A stretch of DNA of 64,000 nucleotides from Paraburkholderia sp. UYCP14C. Its GTDB lineage: Bacteria > Pseudomonadota > Gammaproteobacteria > Burkholderiales > Burkholderiaceae. Below the pieces are notes generated by a model, which saw nothing but the letters and a program-made list of their open reading frames with translations, searched no databases and had not been told where the DNA came from. The stretch lies in the NCBI RefSeq assembly GCF_004197395.1, contig NZ_SELS01000002.1, forward strand, positions 186,001 through 250,000, in the 5' to 3' direction. Positions 48,789-62,308 of the stretch are shown here, in pieces. Made by a program: the position numbers and the translations under genes. The stretch's first letter is position 1. Every line of letters starts with the position of its first letter.

Positions 48789-48846
48789 GTGCCTCGGACT
48801 CGCGCGGCCGGCGTGACCGGTAGGTGCGGCAGCCGCGAAGCGCGCG

Positions 48847-48852
48847 ATTGTA
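48847..48852 (-). promoter_or_regulatory. -10-like element for argT
   Basis: The minus strand reads TGTACAAT, with TACAAT a good -10 match, 13 bases downstream of the astE stop. A TTGTC-type box lies within the end of astE at a short spacing, so the -35 is uncertain. Confidence 0.35.
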
Positions 48853-48864
48853 CACGGAACCTGT

Positions 48865-49947
48865 CTAGACAAGCTTGGACAGCGTCTCGGCGGTGGTGTC
48901 GACGACGAGCAATCCGGCGCGCAGGCCGGGCTTGACGCTCGGGTTCGGAAACACGATGCGCTCTTCGTCGCGCTGCACCGTGTACTGATAGTCGCCGTCG
49001 CGCGCGAGCACGCTGCCCTTGGCGAGCGGCGTGAAGTTCGGCACGTCGGAGGCCAGCAGCAGTTCGAACGCGTCGCTTTGCTTGGTCAGCTGATCGACGA
49101 CGGTGAACACACGCGGCAGAGCGTCGTGGTCGTCGGCTTGCGTGTCGGCTGGCGAGCTCACGCGCAAGCCGGCCAGCAGCGCGCGCACCGCGAGATCCGC
49201 GCCCTCGAAGCGTGTCAGGTCGTTCTCACCGAACGGCCGCACCTTGCCGAGTTCGAGCGTGACCGCATCGGCGCCACACGCTTGCGCGGTGAAGTGCGAA
49301 TAGGTGTTGCCCTTCGTGGTATGCAGCAGCACCGCGCTGATACGCGCGTCGCCGAGCCATTCGAACATCGCGCGCGAAAACGGCTTGCCGGTATGCGGCA
49401 GCAGCGCGAAGCGTTCGAACACCGACGCGCGAATCGCCGTATGCATGTCGATATGCCAGCGCGCGCCGGGTGCGGCCGACGCGTCCGCGAAAAAGCGTGT
49501 CGCCGCCTGTTCGAGCGCCGCCGCGCGAGGCGCTTCATGACTGTGCGGCAACTGCAGATGACGGCCGCTGAACAGCCGGTTCAGATCGTCGTCGCGATAG
49601 CGGCCGCCCTCGCGCATCGCGTCGATGTTGCCGAGAATCACGAGCAGCCGGCACGCGAGCGCGGCACGGCCCTGCGCGATATCCGCGATGATGCGCGACA
49701 GCAGTTCGATCGGCGCGGTTTCGTCGCCATGCACGCCGGCCGAGACGAGCACGCTGCGTCGGTCCGCATGCCGCTGCGCGGGCTCGATGACAAGCACACC
49801 GTCGCCCCGCCACGTCCAGCGCACGCCGTTCGCGCACACCCCTTGCGCCTCCTGCGCGCCTGGCCGCGAACCCGCGAGCGTCCACGCGAGAAAATCGTCG
49901 AGCATCGCGCTCGGGGCCGGCATCGCGTGTTCAGCGCTGGAAGTCAT
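48865..49947 (-). CDS. astE: Succinylglutamate desuccinylase
   Basis: A 360-residue zinc enzyme of the AstE/AspA family. It catalyses the last step of the arginine succinyltransferase (AST) pathway, splitting N-succinylglutamate to succinate and glutamate. The zinc site is seen in [19 protein letters not shown] (His and Glu), and a later His in [10 protein letters not shown]; the catalytic Glu probably lies in [15 protein letters not shown]. The start at 49947 overlaps the end of astB by 17 bases. There is no clear ribosome binding site, which suggests translational coupling. It is the last catabolic gene before argT. Confidence 0.94.
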   Translation of the reverse strand: MTSSAEHAMPAPSAMLDDFLAWTLAGSRPGAQEAQGVCANGVRWTWRGDGVLVIEPAQRHADRRSVLVSAGVHGDETAPIELLSRIIADIAQGRAALACRLLVILGNIDAMREGGRYRDDDLNRLFSGRHLQLPHSHEAPRAAALEQAATRFFADASAAPGARWHIDMHTAIRASVFERFALLPHTGKPFSRAMFEWLGDARISAVLLHTTKGNTYSHFTAQACGADAVTLELGKVRPFGENDLTRFEGADLAVRALLAGLRVSSPADTQADDHDALPRVFTVVDQLTKQSDAFELLLASDVPNFTPLAKGSVLARDGDYQYTVQRDEERIVFPNPSVKPGLRAGLLVVDTTAETLSKLV

Positions 49948-51274
49948 ACAGCGAGCCCAGAGCGAGGATTTGCGTCAATTCATCGAGCGCGGTGCGCGAT
50001 TCGACCAGCAGCTGCGGATCGGTCAGATCGGCCGGCGCGAGACGATCGCGATAGTGCTTTTCGATCCACGCATCGAGACGGCCGAACAGCGTGTCGTCGA
50101 TCCACACGCCAGGTGCGACCGCGGCGCGCTCGGTGTCGTCGAGCACGACGCGCAGACGCAGACATGCGGGGCCGCCACCGTTCTTCATGCTCTCGCGCAG
50201 ATCGAACACCAGCACTTCGTCAATCGGACCGCTGTGCGCAGTCAGCCCATCCAGATACGCGGCCACGCGCGGATTTTCGCGGCACTCCTGCGGCACGACC
50301 AGCACCTGCTTGCCATCGGGCCGAGTCAGCAGCTGGCTGTTGAACAGATACGACGTCACCGCGTCGGCGACGCTGACCTGCGCGTCGGGCACTTCGATCA
50401 CGTTGAAGCCGGCTTGCAGGCCCGCCAGCTTCGAGCGCAGCTCGTCGTACACCGCGTGCTGCTCGACGAACGCGAGCTGATGGCAAAACAGCGTGTTGCG
50501 ATTGCCGACCGCGATCACGTCGTTATGGAACACGCCCGCGTCGATCACTTCCGGGTTCTGCTGCGCGTATACGGTCGCCGCTTCCTGCAAGCCGTGACGA
50601 TGCGCAACCGCGCGGCTCGCCTCGAAGGTCTGGCGCGCCGGATAGCGCTTCGGCTCCGGCCCGCGACGATACTCGCTGCGGCCGTACACGAAGAATTCGA
50701 CGCCGCGCGCCCGGTACTGCTCGCAAAAGCGGGTGTGATTCGCGGCACCTTCGTCGCCGAGCGCGGGCGTGCCGGGCAAGGCCTCGTGCACGACGAAGCG
50801 GTCGGTGTCGCTGAACATCGCGCGCAGCGTGCGACGCGTCGATTGATGCTCGATCGCGCGATGCAGCTTGCTGCACAGATTGGCCGGCGTGAAATGCACG
50901 CGGCCGTCGTGCGTATCCGCGGACGGGCTCACCGTCGCCGCGTTCGCGGTCCACATCGCCGAGGCCGAACTGGCCGCCGCGAGCAGCTCGGGCGCGTCCT
51001 TCGCGACGCGCGCGATCACCGACGCGTCGTCGCCGGAAAAACCGAGCTCGCGCAACAGCCGCATCGACGGACGCTCCTGCGGCGGCAGCACGCCCTGATG
51101 GAAGCCGAGGTCCGCCAACTGCTTCATCTTGCGCAGACCCTGGCGCGCGGCGGCCTTCGGATTCGCGACCGACTTCTCGTTGTTCTGCGACGCAACGTTG
51201 CCGAACGACAAACCCGCGTAGTTGTGAGTCGGGCCGACCAGGCCGTCGAAATTGGCTTCAGTGGCTTGCAGCAT
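49931..51274 (-). CDS. astB: N-succinylarginine dihydrolase
   Basis: A 447-residue enzyme that hydrolyses N2-succinylarginine to succinylornithine, CO2 and two ammonia. It carries the amidinotransferase fold; the nucleophilic Cys is near residue 370 in [14 protein letters not shown], and the N-terminal family signature [21 protein letters not shown] is complete. The length matches the E. coli enzyme (447). It begins nine bases after astD and overlaps astE. It is the nitrogen-releasing step of the pathway. Confidence 0.96.
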   Translation of the reverse strand: MLQATEANFDGLVGPTHNYAGLSFGNVASQNNEKSVANPKAAARQGLRKMKQLADLGFHQGVLPPQERPSMRLLRELGFSGDDASVIARVAKDAPELLAAASSASAMWTANAATVSPSADTHDGRVHFTPANLCSKLHRAIEHQSTRRTLRAMFSDTDRFVVHEALPGTPALGDEGAANHTRFCEQYRARGVEFFVYGRSEYRRGPEPKRYPARQTFEASRAVAHRHGLQEAATVYAQQNPEVIDAGVFHNDVIAVGNRNTLFCHQLAFVEQHAVYDELRSKLAGLQAGFNVIEVPDAQVSVADAVTSYLFNSQLLTRPDGKQVLVVPQECRENPRVAAYLDGLTAHSGPIDEVLVFDLRESMKNGGGPACLRLRVVLDDTERAAVAPGVWIDDTLFGRLDAWIEKHYRDRLAPADLTDPQLLVESRTALDELTQILALGSLYDFQR

Positions 51275-51283
51275 CGTCGATCC

Positions 51284-54839
<3,556 letters not shown>

Positions 54840-54912
54840 CGTTCCTGTTGAATGTGACGCATGATCCGCTGCATCAGCGTGGGCAGGCGTGCGGGACTGG
54901 ACTGCCTGAACA

Positions 54913-56148
54913 TCAATGCGACGCCGCCTGCGCGCTCGCGCCGACGAGTTCGCCGAACGCCTTGTCGAGACGCGCGAAGCCTTCGGCCATGTCGTCGAGC
55001 GGCATGATCAAGGACGGCACGAAGCGCAGCACGTCCGGGCCCGCCATCAGCATGATCACGCCGTGCTGGCCGGCCGCCGTGACGAAGTCCTTCGCACGGC
55101 CCTTGAACGCATCGTTCAACTCAGCGCCGATCAGCAGACCCTTGCCGCGCACTTCGGTGAATAGGCCGAAGCGCTCGTTCAGTTTCGCGAGGTGGCCCTT
55201 CAGCACTTCGCTGCGCGAGCGCACGCCTTCGAGCACCTTCGGGTCGCTGACGAGTTCGACCACTTTCTCCGCGATCGCCGAGCCGAGCGGATTGCCGCCG
55301 TACGTCGTGCCGTGCACGCCGACCTTGAAGTGCGCGGCGAGCTCTTTGGTGGTCAGCATCGCGCCGATCGGGAAGCCGTTGCCGAGCGCCTTCGCGGTGG
55401 TCAGGATGTCCGGCGTCACGCCGGTGTCCTGGTACGCATAGAAGTAGCCGCTGCGGCCCACGCCGGTTTGCACTTCGTCGAAAATCAGCAGCGCGTTGTG
55501 CTGGTCGCACGCTTCGCGCAGCGCTTTCAGGAACGCCGGATCGGCCGGAATCACACCGCCCTCGCCCTGGATCGGCTCGACGATCACCGCGCAGGTCTGC
55601 GCGCCGATCGCCTTCTTCGCCGCTTCGATGTCGTTGTACGGCAGATGCGTGATGCCGGCCGGCACCGGGCCGAAGCCTTCCGAATACTTCGGCTGGCCAC
55701 CGACGCTGACGGTGAACAGCGTGCGGCCGTGGAACGACTGCGTAAACGAAATGATTTCGTCCTTCTGCGCGCCGTGACGGTCGAACGCGACGCGGCGCGC
55801 GAGCTTCAGCGCGGCCTCGTTCGCTTCGGCGCCCGAGTTCGCGAAGAACGCGCGGTCGGCGAACGTCAGGCTTTCGAGGCGCTTCGCGAGGCGCAGCACC
55901 GGCTCGTTGGTGTAGCCATTGCCGATATGCCACAGCTTGCTGCCCTGCTCGTGCAGCACCTTCAGCAGCTCGGGATGCGCATGACCGAGCGCGGTGACGG
56001 CGATGCCGCCGGCGAAGTCGATATAGTCGCGGCCTTGCGTGTCCCACACGCGCGAGCCGAGACCGCGATCCGGTACGAAGGCGGCGGGGGCAAACACCGG
56101 CACCATGACTTCGTCGAAGGTCTGGCGTGTCACAGTCAGGTCGTTCAT
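54913..56148 (-). CDS. astC: Succinylornithine/acetylornithine transaminase
   Basis: A 411-residue class III PLP transaminase. It converts N-succinylornithine and 2-oxoglutarate to succinylglutamate semialdehyde and glutamate. The PLP Lys is K253 in [13 protein letters not shown], with the Asp pairing to the pyridine N in [12 protein letters not shown] and the phosphate-binding [10 protein letters not shown]. It may also act on acetylornithine, as ArgD and AstC are near relatives; the operon decides for AstC. The ATG at 56148 has AAGGA eight bases upstream. A longer frame in other databases would start at 56181 but lacks a ribosome binding site. Confidence 0.95.
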   Translation of the reverse strand: MNDLTVTRQTFDEVMVPVFAPAAFVPDRGLGSRVWDTQGRDYIDFAGGIAVTALGHAHPELLKVLHEQGSKLWHIGNGYTNEPVLRLAKRLESLTFADRAFFANSGAEANEAALKLARRVAFDRHGAQKDEIISFTQSFHGRTLFTVSVGGQPKYSEGFGPVPAGITHLPYNDIEAAKKAIGAQTCAVIVEPIQGEGGVIPADPAFLKALREACDQHNALLIFDEVQTGVGRSGYFYAYQDTGVTPDILTTAKALGNGFPIGAMLTTKELAAHFKVGVHGTTYGGNPLGSAIAEKVVELVSDPKVLEGVRSRSEVLKGHLAKLNERFGLFTEVRGKGLLIGAELNDAFKGRAKDFVTAAGQHGVIMLMAGPDVLRFVPSLIMPLDDMAEGFARLDKAFGELVGASAQAASH

Positions 56149-56465
56149 GGCAAATCCTTTTACGGGTGACAGGTAATACACCTAGTGTAGGAAACCGCGC
56201 GCGGCACGTCTTGCGCATACGCGACGTTTTCTATGAGGTTCCGCGCGTCGCGGCCGCGGCGGGTGCTTTTCGTGCAGGCGTTTCGTTCGTACTCTGTGAG
56301 TGGTTCGTGTCGGGTTTGTGTCGGGCTCGTCTCGGGCATGCCGCGCGCGGGTCTCGCGCTTCAGCAGCGCAGCTGTCGAGCCCGGCAGCGGGCCTGCCCC
56401 GGCTTCGCTTTCAGACGGCTTCCAGCTCGCGCACGAGCCAGGCCGGCCGGGCGCGCCGCCTTGCG
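56149..56465. other. Control region upstream of astC
   Basis: About 317 bases between the ArgR-type gene and astC. A -10-like TACACT lies on the minus strand about 45 bases before the astC ATG, and phased 11-bp repeats occur at 56307-56336. No gene is visible. Confidence 0.5.
56307..56336. repeat. Three 11-bp phased direct repeats, possible ArgR site
   Basis: GTGTCGGG, GTGTCGGG and GTCTCGGG start at 56307, 56318 and 56329, one helical turn apart. The TGTCGG core resembles the TGTCGC half-site reported for the AraC-type ArgR of Pseudomonas, whose homologue is encoded next door. The repeats lie about 160-190 bases upstream of astC. Confidence 0.4.
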
Positions 56466-57509
56466 TCAATCGATCTCGGGCGGTTCGATCAGCGCGGCCG
56501 GCCGCGGCTCGCTTGCACCGCCGTGCGCGCCGGTCTGCCGGTCGATCCAGTTGCGGCGATCCTCGCGCGGCGTGACGCCGAAGCGCTCGCGATACGCATT
56601 CGAAAAATGCGCCGCCGATGAAAATCCGCACGCGAGGCTGATCTGCACGACCGATTTGCTGGTGCGCTGCAATTGCGTGCGCGCCTTCGACAGCCGCAGC
56701 CCCAGGTAGTACTTGGACGGCATCGAGCCGAGATACTGGCGAAACAGACGCTCCAGCTGCCGCCGCGAGACGCCGACGAGGCCGGCGATTTCGTCGGTGG
56801 TCAGCGGGTCCTCGATATTGGCTTCCATCAGCAGCAGCGCGTCGTTCAGGCGCGGATGACGCTCGCCCGGCGCGGTCACGAACGGAATGCGCTGACGCTC
56901 CTCGCCCGCGCGCAGCACCCCGACGCCGAGCGTATCGGCGATGCGATCCGCCAGTTCGGGCCCGTGCTCGCGGCCGATCATCGCGAGCATGAAGTCGACG
57001 GTCGCCTGACCGCCCGCGCAGGTCGCGCGATCGCGATCGATTTCGAAGATCTGCTGCGTGACGATCGAGCGTTCGAACTGTTCGGAGAACTGCTGATAGG
57101 TTTCCCAGTTCACGCTGACGCGATAGCCGGACAGCTGCCCCGCCATCGCGAGCCACCACACGCCGTGGTGAATGCCGGTGACGAGCGGCGTGCGCTGGCC
57201 GACGCGCGCGAGGCTCGCGAGAAACAGACGATAGTCGGCGAACTGCTGGAACCGCTCGCTGACGATGATCAGCCAGTCGCACGCGATCGCGTCGCCGAAC
57301 GCGGCATCGGCCGGCCATTGCGCGCCGCCCGCGAGCGGCACCGCACGGCCGTCCCACGAACACACCTGCACGCGATACAGCGCACGGCCGTCGATTTCAT
57401 TGGCGAGATTGAGCGCGTCGACGATCGGCCCGACGCCCGACATCGACACGGGCGGCAGAGCGACGATCGCGACCTGCGTCGTGCGAGCCGGGCTGGACAT
57501 GCGGGCCAT
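56466..57509 (-). CDS. argR: AraC-family regulator with amidotransferase-like sensor, ArgR type
   Basis: A 347-residue regulator. The N-terminal 200 residues form a DJ-1/GATase1-like domain (VAIVALPPVSMSGVGPIVDALNLAN, TGIHHGVWWLAMAGQLSGYR). The C-terminal 100 residues carry two AraC helix-turn-helix motifs (LTTDEIAGLVGVSRRQLERLF and KSVVQISLACGFSSAAHFSNAYRERFG). In Pseudomonas aeruginosa, the protein of this type named ArgR activates arginine uptake and the AST operon when arginine is present. Location between the transporter genes and astC supports the same role. It is not related to the hexameric ArgR of E. coli, so the symbol should be used with care. Confidence 0.88.
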   Translation of the reverse strand: MARMSSPARTTQVAIVALPPVSMSGVGPIVDALNLANEIDGRALYRVQVCSWDGRAVPLAGGAQWPADAAFGDAIACDWLIIVSERFQQFADYRLFLASLARVGQRTPLVTGIHHGVWWLAMAGQLSGYRVSVNWETYQQFSEQFERSIVTQQIFEIDRDRATCAGGQATVDFMLAMIGREHGPELADRIADTLGVGVLRAGEERQRIPFVTAPGERHPRLNDALLLMEANIEDPLTTDEIAGLVGVSRRQLERLFRQYLGSMPSKYYLGLRLSKARTQLQRTSKSVVQISLACGFSSAAHFSNAYRERFGVTPREDRRNWIDRQTGAHGGASEPRPAALIEPPEID

Positions 57510-57535
57510 CGGGTGTCCGTGAAAAGCGGGCCGCG

Positions 57536-58327
57536 TTACTTCAGGCTGCCGGAAAGGAACTGCTTCAGGCGCTCGCTGCGCGGCGCGCTCAGCACCGTGG
57601 CCGGATTGCCCTCTTCCTCGGTGCGGCCCTGATGCAGGAACATCACATGGTTCGACACATTGCGCGCGAAACCCATTTCGTGCGTGACCACGATCATCGT
57701 GCGGCCTTCCTCGGCGAGCTTCTGCATCACCTTCAGCACTTCGCCGACGAGTTCCGGGTCGAGCGCGGACGTGGGTTCGTCGAACAGCATCACGTCCGGG
57801 TCCATCGCGAGTGCGCGAGCAATCGCGACGCGCTGCTGCTGGCCACCCGACAGATGCGACGGGTACTGCTTCTCCAGACGCGGCGCGAGCCCGACCTTCT
57901 CCAGGTATTCGCGCGCGCGGTCTTCAGCTTCCTTGCGCTTCAGGCCGAGCACGTGGATCGGCGCTTCGATCACGTTCTCGAGCACGTTCATGTGCGCCCA
58001 CAGGTTGAAGTGCTGGAACACCATCGCGAGCTTGGTGCGGATGCGCTGCAACTGCTTGTGATCGGCGACTTCGAGGTTGCCGGCGCGATCGGTCCTGGTC
58101 TTGACCGCCTCGCCATCGACGACGATCTGCCCCGCGTTCGGCCGCTCGAGAAAATTGATGCAGCGCAGGAAGGTGCTCTTGCCCGAGCCGCTCGCGCCGA
58201 TGATGCTGATCACGTCGCCCTTGTTCGCGTTGAGCGACACGCCCTTGAGCACTTCGTTGTCGCCGTAACGCTTGTGGATGTCCTGTACCGCGAGCTTGCA
58301 GGCTTCGGCTTGAGTGGTATGGAGCAC
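57536..58327 (-). CDS. Amino acid ABC transporter ATP-binding protein (HisP/AotP type)
   Basis: A 263-residue ATPase. Walker A is GASGSGKST (residues about 44-52), then the Q loop ([12 protein letters not shown]), the signature [15 protein letters not shown] and Walker [15 protein letters not shown] with the H loop VVTHEMGFA. It energises uptake of basic amino acids together with the two permeases upstream. I chose the GTG at 58327 because GGGAGA lies six bases before it; the longer frame is not supported. It ends 26 bases before argR. Confidence 0.93.
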   Translation of the reverse strand: MLHTTQAEACKLAVQDIHKRYGDNEVLKGVSLNANKGDVISIIGASGSGKSTFLRCINFLERPNAGQIVVDGEAVKTRTDRAGNLEVADHKQLQRIRTKLAMVFQHFNLWAHMNVLENVIEAPIHVLGLKRKEAEDRAREYLEKVGLAPRLEKQYPSHLSGGQQQRVAIARALAMDPDVMLFDEPTSALDPELVGEVLKVMQKLAEEGRTMIVVTHEMGFARNVSNHVMFLHQGRTEEEGNPATVLSAPRSERLKQFLSGSLK

Positions 58328-58415
58328 GATGCTCTCCCAGTGAGAATACGGATCGGTCTGGTGCGGACGCCGCCGCGCGCTTGCGCGCGGCGCCCGCGGC
58401 AATGTCAACGCTCGC

Positions 58416-59129
58416 TCAATGCGTGCGCACCGCGAGATACGCGAGCCAGCGACGCTCGGCGCGCCGGAACAGCGCAACCAGCGCAAACGACACCACGAGA
58501 TAAATCAGCGCCGCGAGCCCGAATGCGTTGAACGACTGATAGGTCGCCGAGTTCGCATCGCGCGCGACCTTCAGGATGTCGGGCACCGTGGCCGTGAACG
58601 CGACCGTGGTCGCGTGCAGCATCAGGATCACTTCGTTACTGTACAACGGCAACGCGCGGCGCAGCGCGGACGGTATCACAATGCGCCGGTACATCGTGAA
58701 CCAGCTCATGCCGTAGGCGCGCGCCGCCTCGACTTCGCCGTGCGAGGTCGAGCGGATCGCGCCCGCGAAAATCTCGGTCGTGTACGCGCAGGTGTTCAAC
58801 GCGAACGCGAGGATCGCGCAGTGAAAGCCGCTGCGAAAGAACGCGTCGAGCAGACTGTGCGAGCGCACGAACGCGAGACTGTACACGCCGGTGTAGATCA
58901 GCAGCAGCTGCACGTACAGCGGCGTGCCGCGAAATACGTAGGTGTACACACGTACGGGGGTCGACAGCCAGCGCTTCTTCGACACGCGCGCGACCGCGAG
59001 CGGTATCGAGCACACGAAGCCGATCGAGATCGACGCGACCAGCAGCCACAGCGTGACCGCGAGACCCGACAGGCGCTGGCCGTCCCAGAACAGGTACGCC
59101 TTCCAGAATTGATTGAGGATGTCGATCAT
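58416..59129 (-). CDS. Amino acid ABC transporter permease (HisM/AotM type)
   Basis: A 237-residue permease with about five membrane helices. The permease signature, [24 protein letters not shown], contacts the ATPase. [18 protein letters not shown] is the typical early motif. It starts five bases after the stop of the other permease gene, so they are co-translated. The pair forms the membrane channel for arginine/ornithine/histidine-type substrates. Confidence 0.92.
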   Translation of the reverse strand: MIDILNQFWKAYLFWDGQRLSGLAVTLWLLVASISIGFVCSIPLAVARVSKKRWLSTPVRVYTYVFRGTPLYVQLLLIYTGVYSLAFVRSHSLLDAFFRSGFHCAILAFALNTCAYTTEIFAGAIRSTSHGEVEAARAYGMSWFTMYRRIVIPSALRRALPLYSNEVILMLHATTVAFTATVPDILKVARDANSATYQSFNAFGLAALIYLVVSFALVALFRRAERRWLAYLAVRTH

Positions 59130-59134
59130 GGCGT

Positions 59135-59836
59135 TCAAAGCTCCGCGTGTCGCACGCCGATCGAATAGCGGCGGTTCAGCCAGATCAGCGCGAGGTTCGA
59201 GACGGTGGTGATCGCCAGATAGATCAGCGCCGCGACGAGGATGAAAAAGAACATGTTGAAGGTGCTCTTGCCCGCGTCCTGCGCCGCCTTGACGACGTCG
59301 GCGAGACCGATGATCGACACCAGCGCGGTGGCCTTCACGAGCACCTGCCAGTTGTTGCCGATGCCGGGCAGCGCGAAGCGCATCATCTGCGGGAACAGGA
59401 TGCGGGTGAACACGCGCACGCCGCTCATGCCGTACGCGCTGCCCGCTTCGAGCTGGCCGCGCGGCACCGCGAGAAACGCGCCGCGAAACGTCTCGGTGAA
59501 GTACGCGCCGTAGATGAAGCCGAGCGTCAGCACGCCGGCCACGAACGGATCGATGTCGAACTGCGGCAGATCGAGCGCGTCGGTGACGTCGTTGACCGCC
59601 ATCTGGATGCTGTAGAACAGCAGCAGCATCAGCACGAGGTCGGGCACCGAGCGGATCAGCGTCGTATAGCCGGTTGCGATGGCCCGCAAGGGCCGGTTGA
59701 ACGAGAGTTTCGCCGCCGCGCCCGCGAGGCCGAGCAACACAGCGGCCGCCAGCGACAGAACGGACAGTTCGATCGTCTGAATCGTGCCGGCGAGCAGCAC
59801 GGGACCAAAGCCGTATAGGAACACGCGTGTCTCCAT
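59135..59836 (-). CDS. Amino acid ABC transporter permease (HisQ/AotQ type)
   Basis: A 233-residue permease with about five membrane helices and the signature GQLEAGSAYGMSGVRVFTRILFPQ. The motif IRSVPDLVLMLLLFYSIQ is characteristic of the HisQ/ArtQ side. It is the first gene of the arginine module as seen here. Upstream frames exist but lack a start with a ribosome binding site; the ATG at 59836 gives the usual start. A solute-binding protein gene, normally first, is missing here and sits instead at 47924. Confidence 0.92.
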   Translation of the reverse strand: METRVFLYGFGPVLLAGTIQTIELSVLSLAAAVLLGLAGAAAKLSFNRPLRAIATGYTTLIRSVPDLVLMLLLFYSIQMAVNDVTDALDLPQFDIDPFVAGVLTLGFIYGAYFTETFRGAFLAVPRGQLEAGSAYGMSGVRVFTRILFPQMMRFALPGIGNNWQVLVKATALVSIIGLADVVKAAQDAGKSTFNMFFFILVAALIYLAITTVSNLALIWLNRRYSIGVRHAEL

Positions 59837-60205
59837 CCAGGTTTTGTTGAATTGGCGCGGATGGCGGCGGCTTCGTGGGCTGCTCGCTGCTCCGGCATGG
59901 CGCGGAGTCTCGCAAGCGGAAATCAATTTCTCAAATACCAGGCGGGTGGCTTGCTGCGACGCAACATTGCAGCTCGACGAGCAGCTAACCGCTCGCAGCG
60001 CTTGGTTTAACGAGGGTTATCGTTTTGTCAGGCGAGCGAGGCGCGCGTGGCCGTGCTGCGATTTCGCAAGTTTCGGGTCGCTTTTTCGATAGGCCGCGTG
60101 GGCGGTGTTGGCGACCGTCGGTGGAGCGGAGATGATTCCTATATGAGTCTTAAGAGCCCTTCGCGGCTCATGAGTCACGCATCGTTTCGCCCACCTGAGC
60201 CGCGC
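59837..60205. other. Control region upstream of the arginine transporter genes
   Basis: About 370 bases between the transporter operon and the patatin gene, both minus strand. It should hold the operon promoter. A small hairpin GAGCC/GGCTC near 60150-60168 may mark the end of the patatin transcript. I see no gene or repeat. Confidence 0.45.
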
Positions 60206-61159
60206 TCATTCGAGCGTGAGCCGCGCGCGGATCGCCGGCAGCATGTGCTCGACCGCCGCGCGCCCTTCCTCGATGGCCGGCGCCGCGCGATGAAAATCGA
60301 AGATGCCCATGCCGCCCAGGCGCGGCTGGATCAGGATATCGGCCGGTTCGCCCGCGAGCCGGCTGCGCGAGATGCGCACCTGCATGATGTCGATGCTTTG
60401 CGCGATCGAACTCAGCATCGACGGCACTTGCGCGCTCGGTTTCGGCGGCACGCGCACGTCGTCGGTGGCGCTCGCTTCTGCTGGCGCGAGCCAGCGCGGC
60501 CACGGCTTGCCGTTGCGGCGCAGCGCGACGGGCTGCGGCGCGGTGGGATCGAGCGCGGGCGTTTCGATGACCGGGCCGCCGAAGTCGCGGCCGTTCAGGA
60601 TGTCGTTGTTCAGATCGATCGCGATCACGCAGTCCGCGCGCATGCCGCGCGCGACCGACACCGGCACCGGGTTGCTGAGGCCGCCGTCGACGAGCCACAC
60701 GCCGTTGTGCCACACCGGCGTGAAGATGCCCGGAATCGCAATCGACGCGCGCACCGAGTCGATCGTGCTGCCGTCCTGCAGCCAGATTTCGCGGCCCGTG
60801 TCGAGTTCGGTCGCGACCGCCGCGAACGGGATGTCGAGTTGCGCGATCGAGCGGCCGCCGAATTTGTCGGCGAATAGCTGGATCACCTTGCGCCCGCCGA
60901 GCAGGCCGCCCGAGATGCGCAGATCGAGCAGCCGCACCACGGTCTGCCACGTGAGACGCGACACCCACTCCTCGAGCCAGTCGAGATCGCCGTTCGCATA
61001 GACCGCGCCGACCAGCGCGCCGATCGACGTGCCGCACACGACGTCGGGCTTGATGCCCGCGTCCTGCAGCGCGCGAATCGCGCCGATATGCGCCCAGCCG
61101 CGCGCGGCGCCGCCCCCCAACACCAGCCCGATCCGGCTGTATCGACGTCGACGTATCAT
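60206..61159 (-). CDS. Patatin-like phospholipase (RssA type)
   Basis: A 317-residue serine hydrolase of the patatin family. The oxyanion loop GGGAARG lies at residues 15-21, the nucleophile S45 in GTSIG, and the dyad Asp D158 in VDGGLSNP, so the catalytic dyad is complete. It would release fatty acids from phospholipids or similar esters; the physiological substrate is unknown. The ATG at 61159 has GGTAGG upstream and avoids overlap with the lipoprotein gene, whereas the longer frame to 61885 would overlap it. It lies 59 bases after that gene on the same strand. Confidence 0.9.
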   Translation of the reverse strand: MIRRRRYSRIGLVLGGGAARGWAHIGAIRALQDAGIKPDVVCGTSIGALVGAVYANGDLDWLEEWVSRLTWQTVVRLLDLRISGGLLGGRKVIQLFADKFGGRSIAQLDIPFAAVATELDTGREIWLQDGSTIDSVRASIAIPGIFTPVWHNGVWLVDGGLSNPVPVSVARGMRADCVIAIDLNNDILNGRDFGGPVIETPALDPTAPQPVALRRNGKPWPRWLAPAEASATDDVRVPPKPSAQVPSMLSSIAQSIDIMQVRISRSRLAGEPADILIQPRLGGMGIFDFHRAAPAIEEGRAAVEHMLPAIRARLTLE

Positions 61160-61218
61160 ACCTACCCCGCTCTGTCGGACCGCTGATGCGGCCGCCTTCT
61201 GATCGAAATTTCCCCCGC

Positions 61219-61770
61219 CTATCGCCCGCGAATCACGTCCGAGCGCGACGTGGTGTACACCCTCTGGCTCTGGTCGAAGTGAACGTTGAAGATGCCCTCT
61301 TCGGTCACGCCGCCCTCCCGCCACTTCCAGCTCCACACGGTTTCCGGCTTCAGCGGAAACACCGCGACCTGTCCAGGTTTGCCGAGCAAGCGGCGCACCT
61401 CGTCCTCGGTCATGCCGGAGCGGATCTTCGCGAAGTTGGCTGCGGTCAGCACCTGCGTGATCGCCTGCAGCTTGCCGTCGCGATCGACGTCGACCATGTA
61501 GGTGTTGAGGCCCTGCGGACCGCGCGGATATTCGAAGCGCTTCGAGCCGTCGGTGAAGGTGCGCGCGGTTTCGGGCTTGCCCATCTGGTCGACGATTTGC
61601 GCCTCGGTCGTGACGCCGGGCGTCAGGTCCTTGAGCAGCAACGCGTCCGGTTTGACGGCGTTGAAAAAGTCCTTGAGTTTTTGCACGGCTTGATCGCTCT
61701 GCTGTTGGTCGCAGCCGGTCAGCGCAAAGCACGCGATCAGCAGCGTGACGCCCAGCGGTTTGAGGCTCAC
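61219..61770 (-). CDS. BamE/SmpA-like outer-membrane lipoprotein
   Basis: A 183-residue lipoprotein with lipobox LTGC (after LLIACFALTGC). It has two SmpA/OmlA-type repeats: LTPGVTTEAQIVDQMGKPET and FAKIRSGMTEDEVRRLLGKP. Each carries the typical GMTxxxVxxxLGxP turn. BamE helps insert beta-barrel proteins; however, this protein is longer than BamE (about 110-170 residues in relatives) and the gene is not beside fur or recN, so it may be a paralogue. Upstream of the patatin gene on the same strand. Confidence 0.8.
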   Translation of the reverse strand: MSLKPLGVTLLIACFALTGCDQQQSDQAVQKLKDFFNAVKPDALLLKDLTPGVTTEAQIVDQMGKPETARTFTDGSKRFEYPRGPQGLNTYMVDVDRDGKLQAITQVLTAANFAKIRSGMTEDEVRRLLGKPGQVAVFPLKPETVWSWKWREGGVTEEGIFNVHFDQSQRVYTTSRSDVIRGR

Positions 61771-61965
61771 TTCGGTTCCTGTCCGGATGCGCGGGATCTG
61801 CCTTCGCCGCGCATGGCCGGTCTGTAGTGTGTACTACAAGGATAACCGCGCCCGCGGAAAACCGCGAGTCGCGCAGACACGACAAGTGCGGCTACGCACG
61901 TAACGTGTTGCGCGCAGCGCTAAACGATCGACAGGGGATCAAGCGGGATGGTGGGTACGCCAGAA

Positions 61966-62200
61966 GCAAAAAGGCGACGCTGTTCACAGCGTCGCCATGT
62001 CGGTCGATATGATCAACCGGAAGTGACGGCGGCCCTCGTTGGCCGCCTTGCGCGAAGCACCCTGGACGACGCGCAGCGGTCTGTTCCAAACGAAGCGATG
62101 AGCAACCTTGGCTGCTCACCTTGCGCCATCGCCGAATGACAAACCGCTGCCTTTTATGGCCGCCCTGGTCCCTCGATAAGCCTTCCTGATCTCGCTAATT
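61966..62200 (-). ncRNA. Candidate small RNA or structured 3' UTR
   Basis: Read on the minus strand, there are three hairpins in order: GTGAGCA/TGCTCAT around GCCAAGGT, GGCGGCC/GGGCCGCC around AACGA, and the terminator stem GGCGACGCTG/CAGCGTCGCC followed by five U. The start of the RNA is not defined; it could be processed from the 3' end of the rhodanese mRNA (stop at 62309). I compared it with 6S and SRP RNA and found no convincing match. Confidence 0.35.
61968..61996 (-). terminator. Intrinsic terminator
   Basis: GGCGACGCTG (61973-61982) pairs perfectly with CAGCGTCGCC (61987-61996) around TTCA. On the minus strand, TTTTTGC follows. It ends a minus-strand transcript that begins upstream of 61996. 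Confidence 0.8.
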
Positions 62201-62308
62201 TAAACGCATTGGCGGCATTCTACGAGAGCGCGTTTACACCGAATCGGCAGAAGATTCTGCGCGCGGCAACAGGGGCGCCGGACCGCCGGATCCCCGGATG
62301 CCGCCTGG

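Larger units (their letters stand above)
61771..62308. other. Long spacer with a terminator and possible small RNA
   Basis: About 540 bases. On the minus strand the region 61966-62200 folds into three successive hairpins and ends at an intrinsic terminator. The next 200 bases toward the lipoprotein gene presumably contain its promoter. No protein gene is visible. Confidence 0.5.

Noticed and set aside
56195-56215. Sigma-54-like GGCACG...TTGC upstream of astC
   Set aside because: Spacing between the two elements is too short and it points away from astC.
61892-62119. 75-codon minus-strand frame over the terminator
   Set aside because: Overlaps hairpins and terminator; no protein pattern.
61966-62200. 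6S or SRP RNA at 62 kb
   Set aside because: AGCAGCCAAGG resembles part of SRP RNA, but the conserved GGTCAGG/GGAAGG core is missing, and the 6S fold is not seen.
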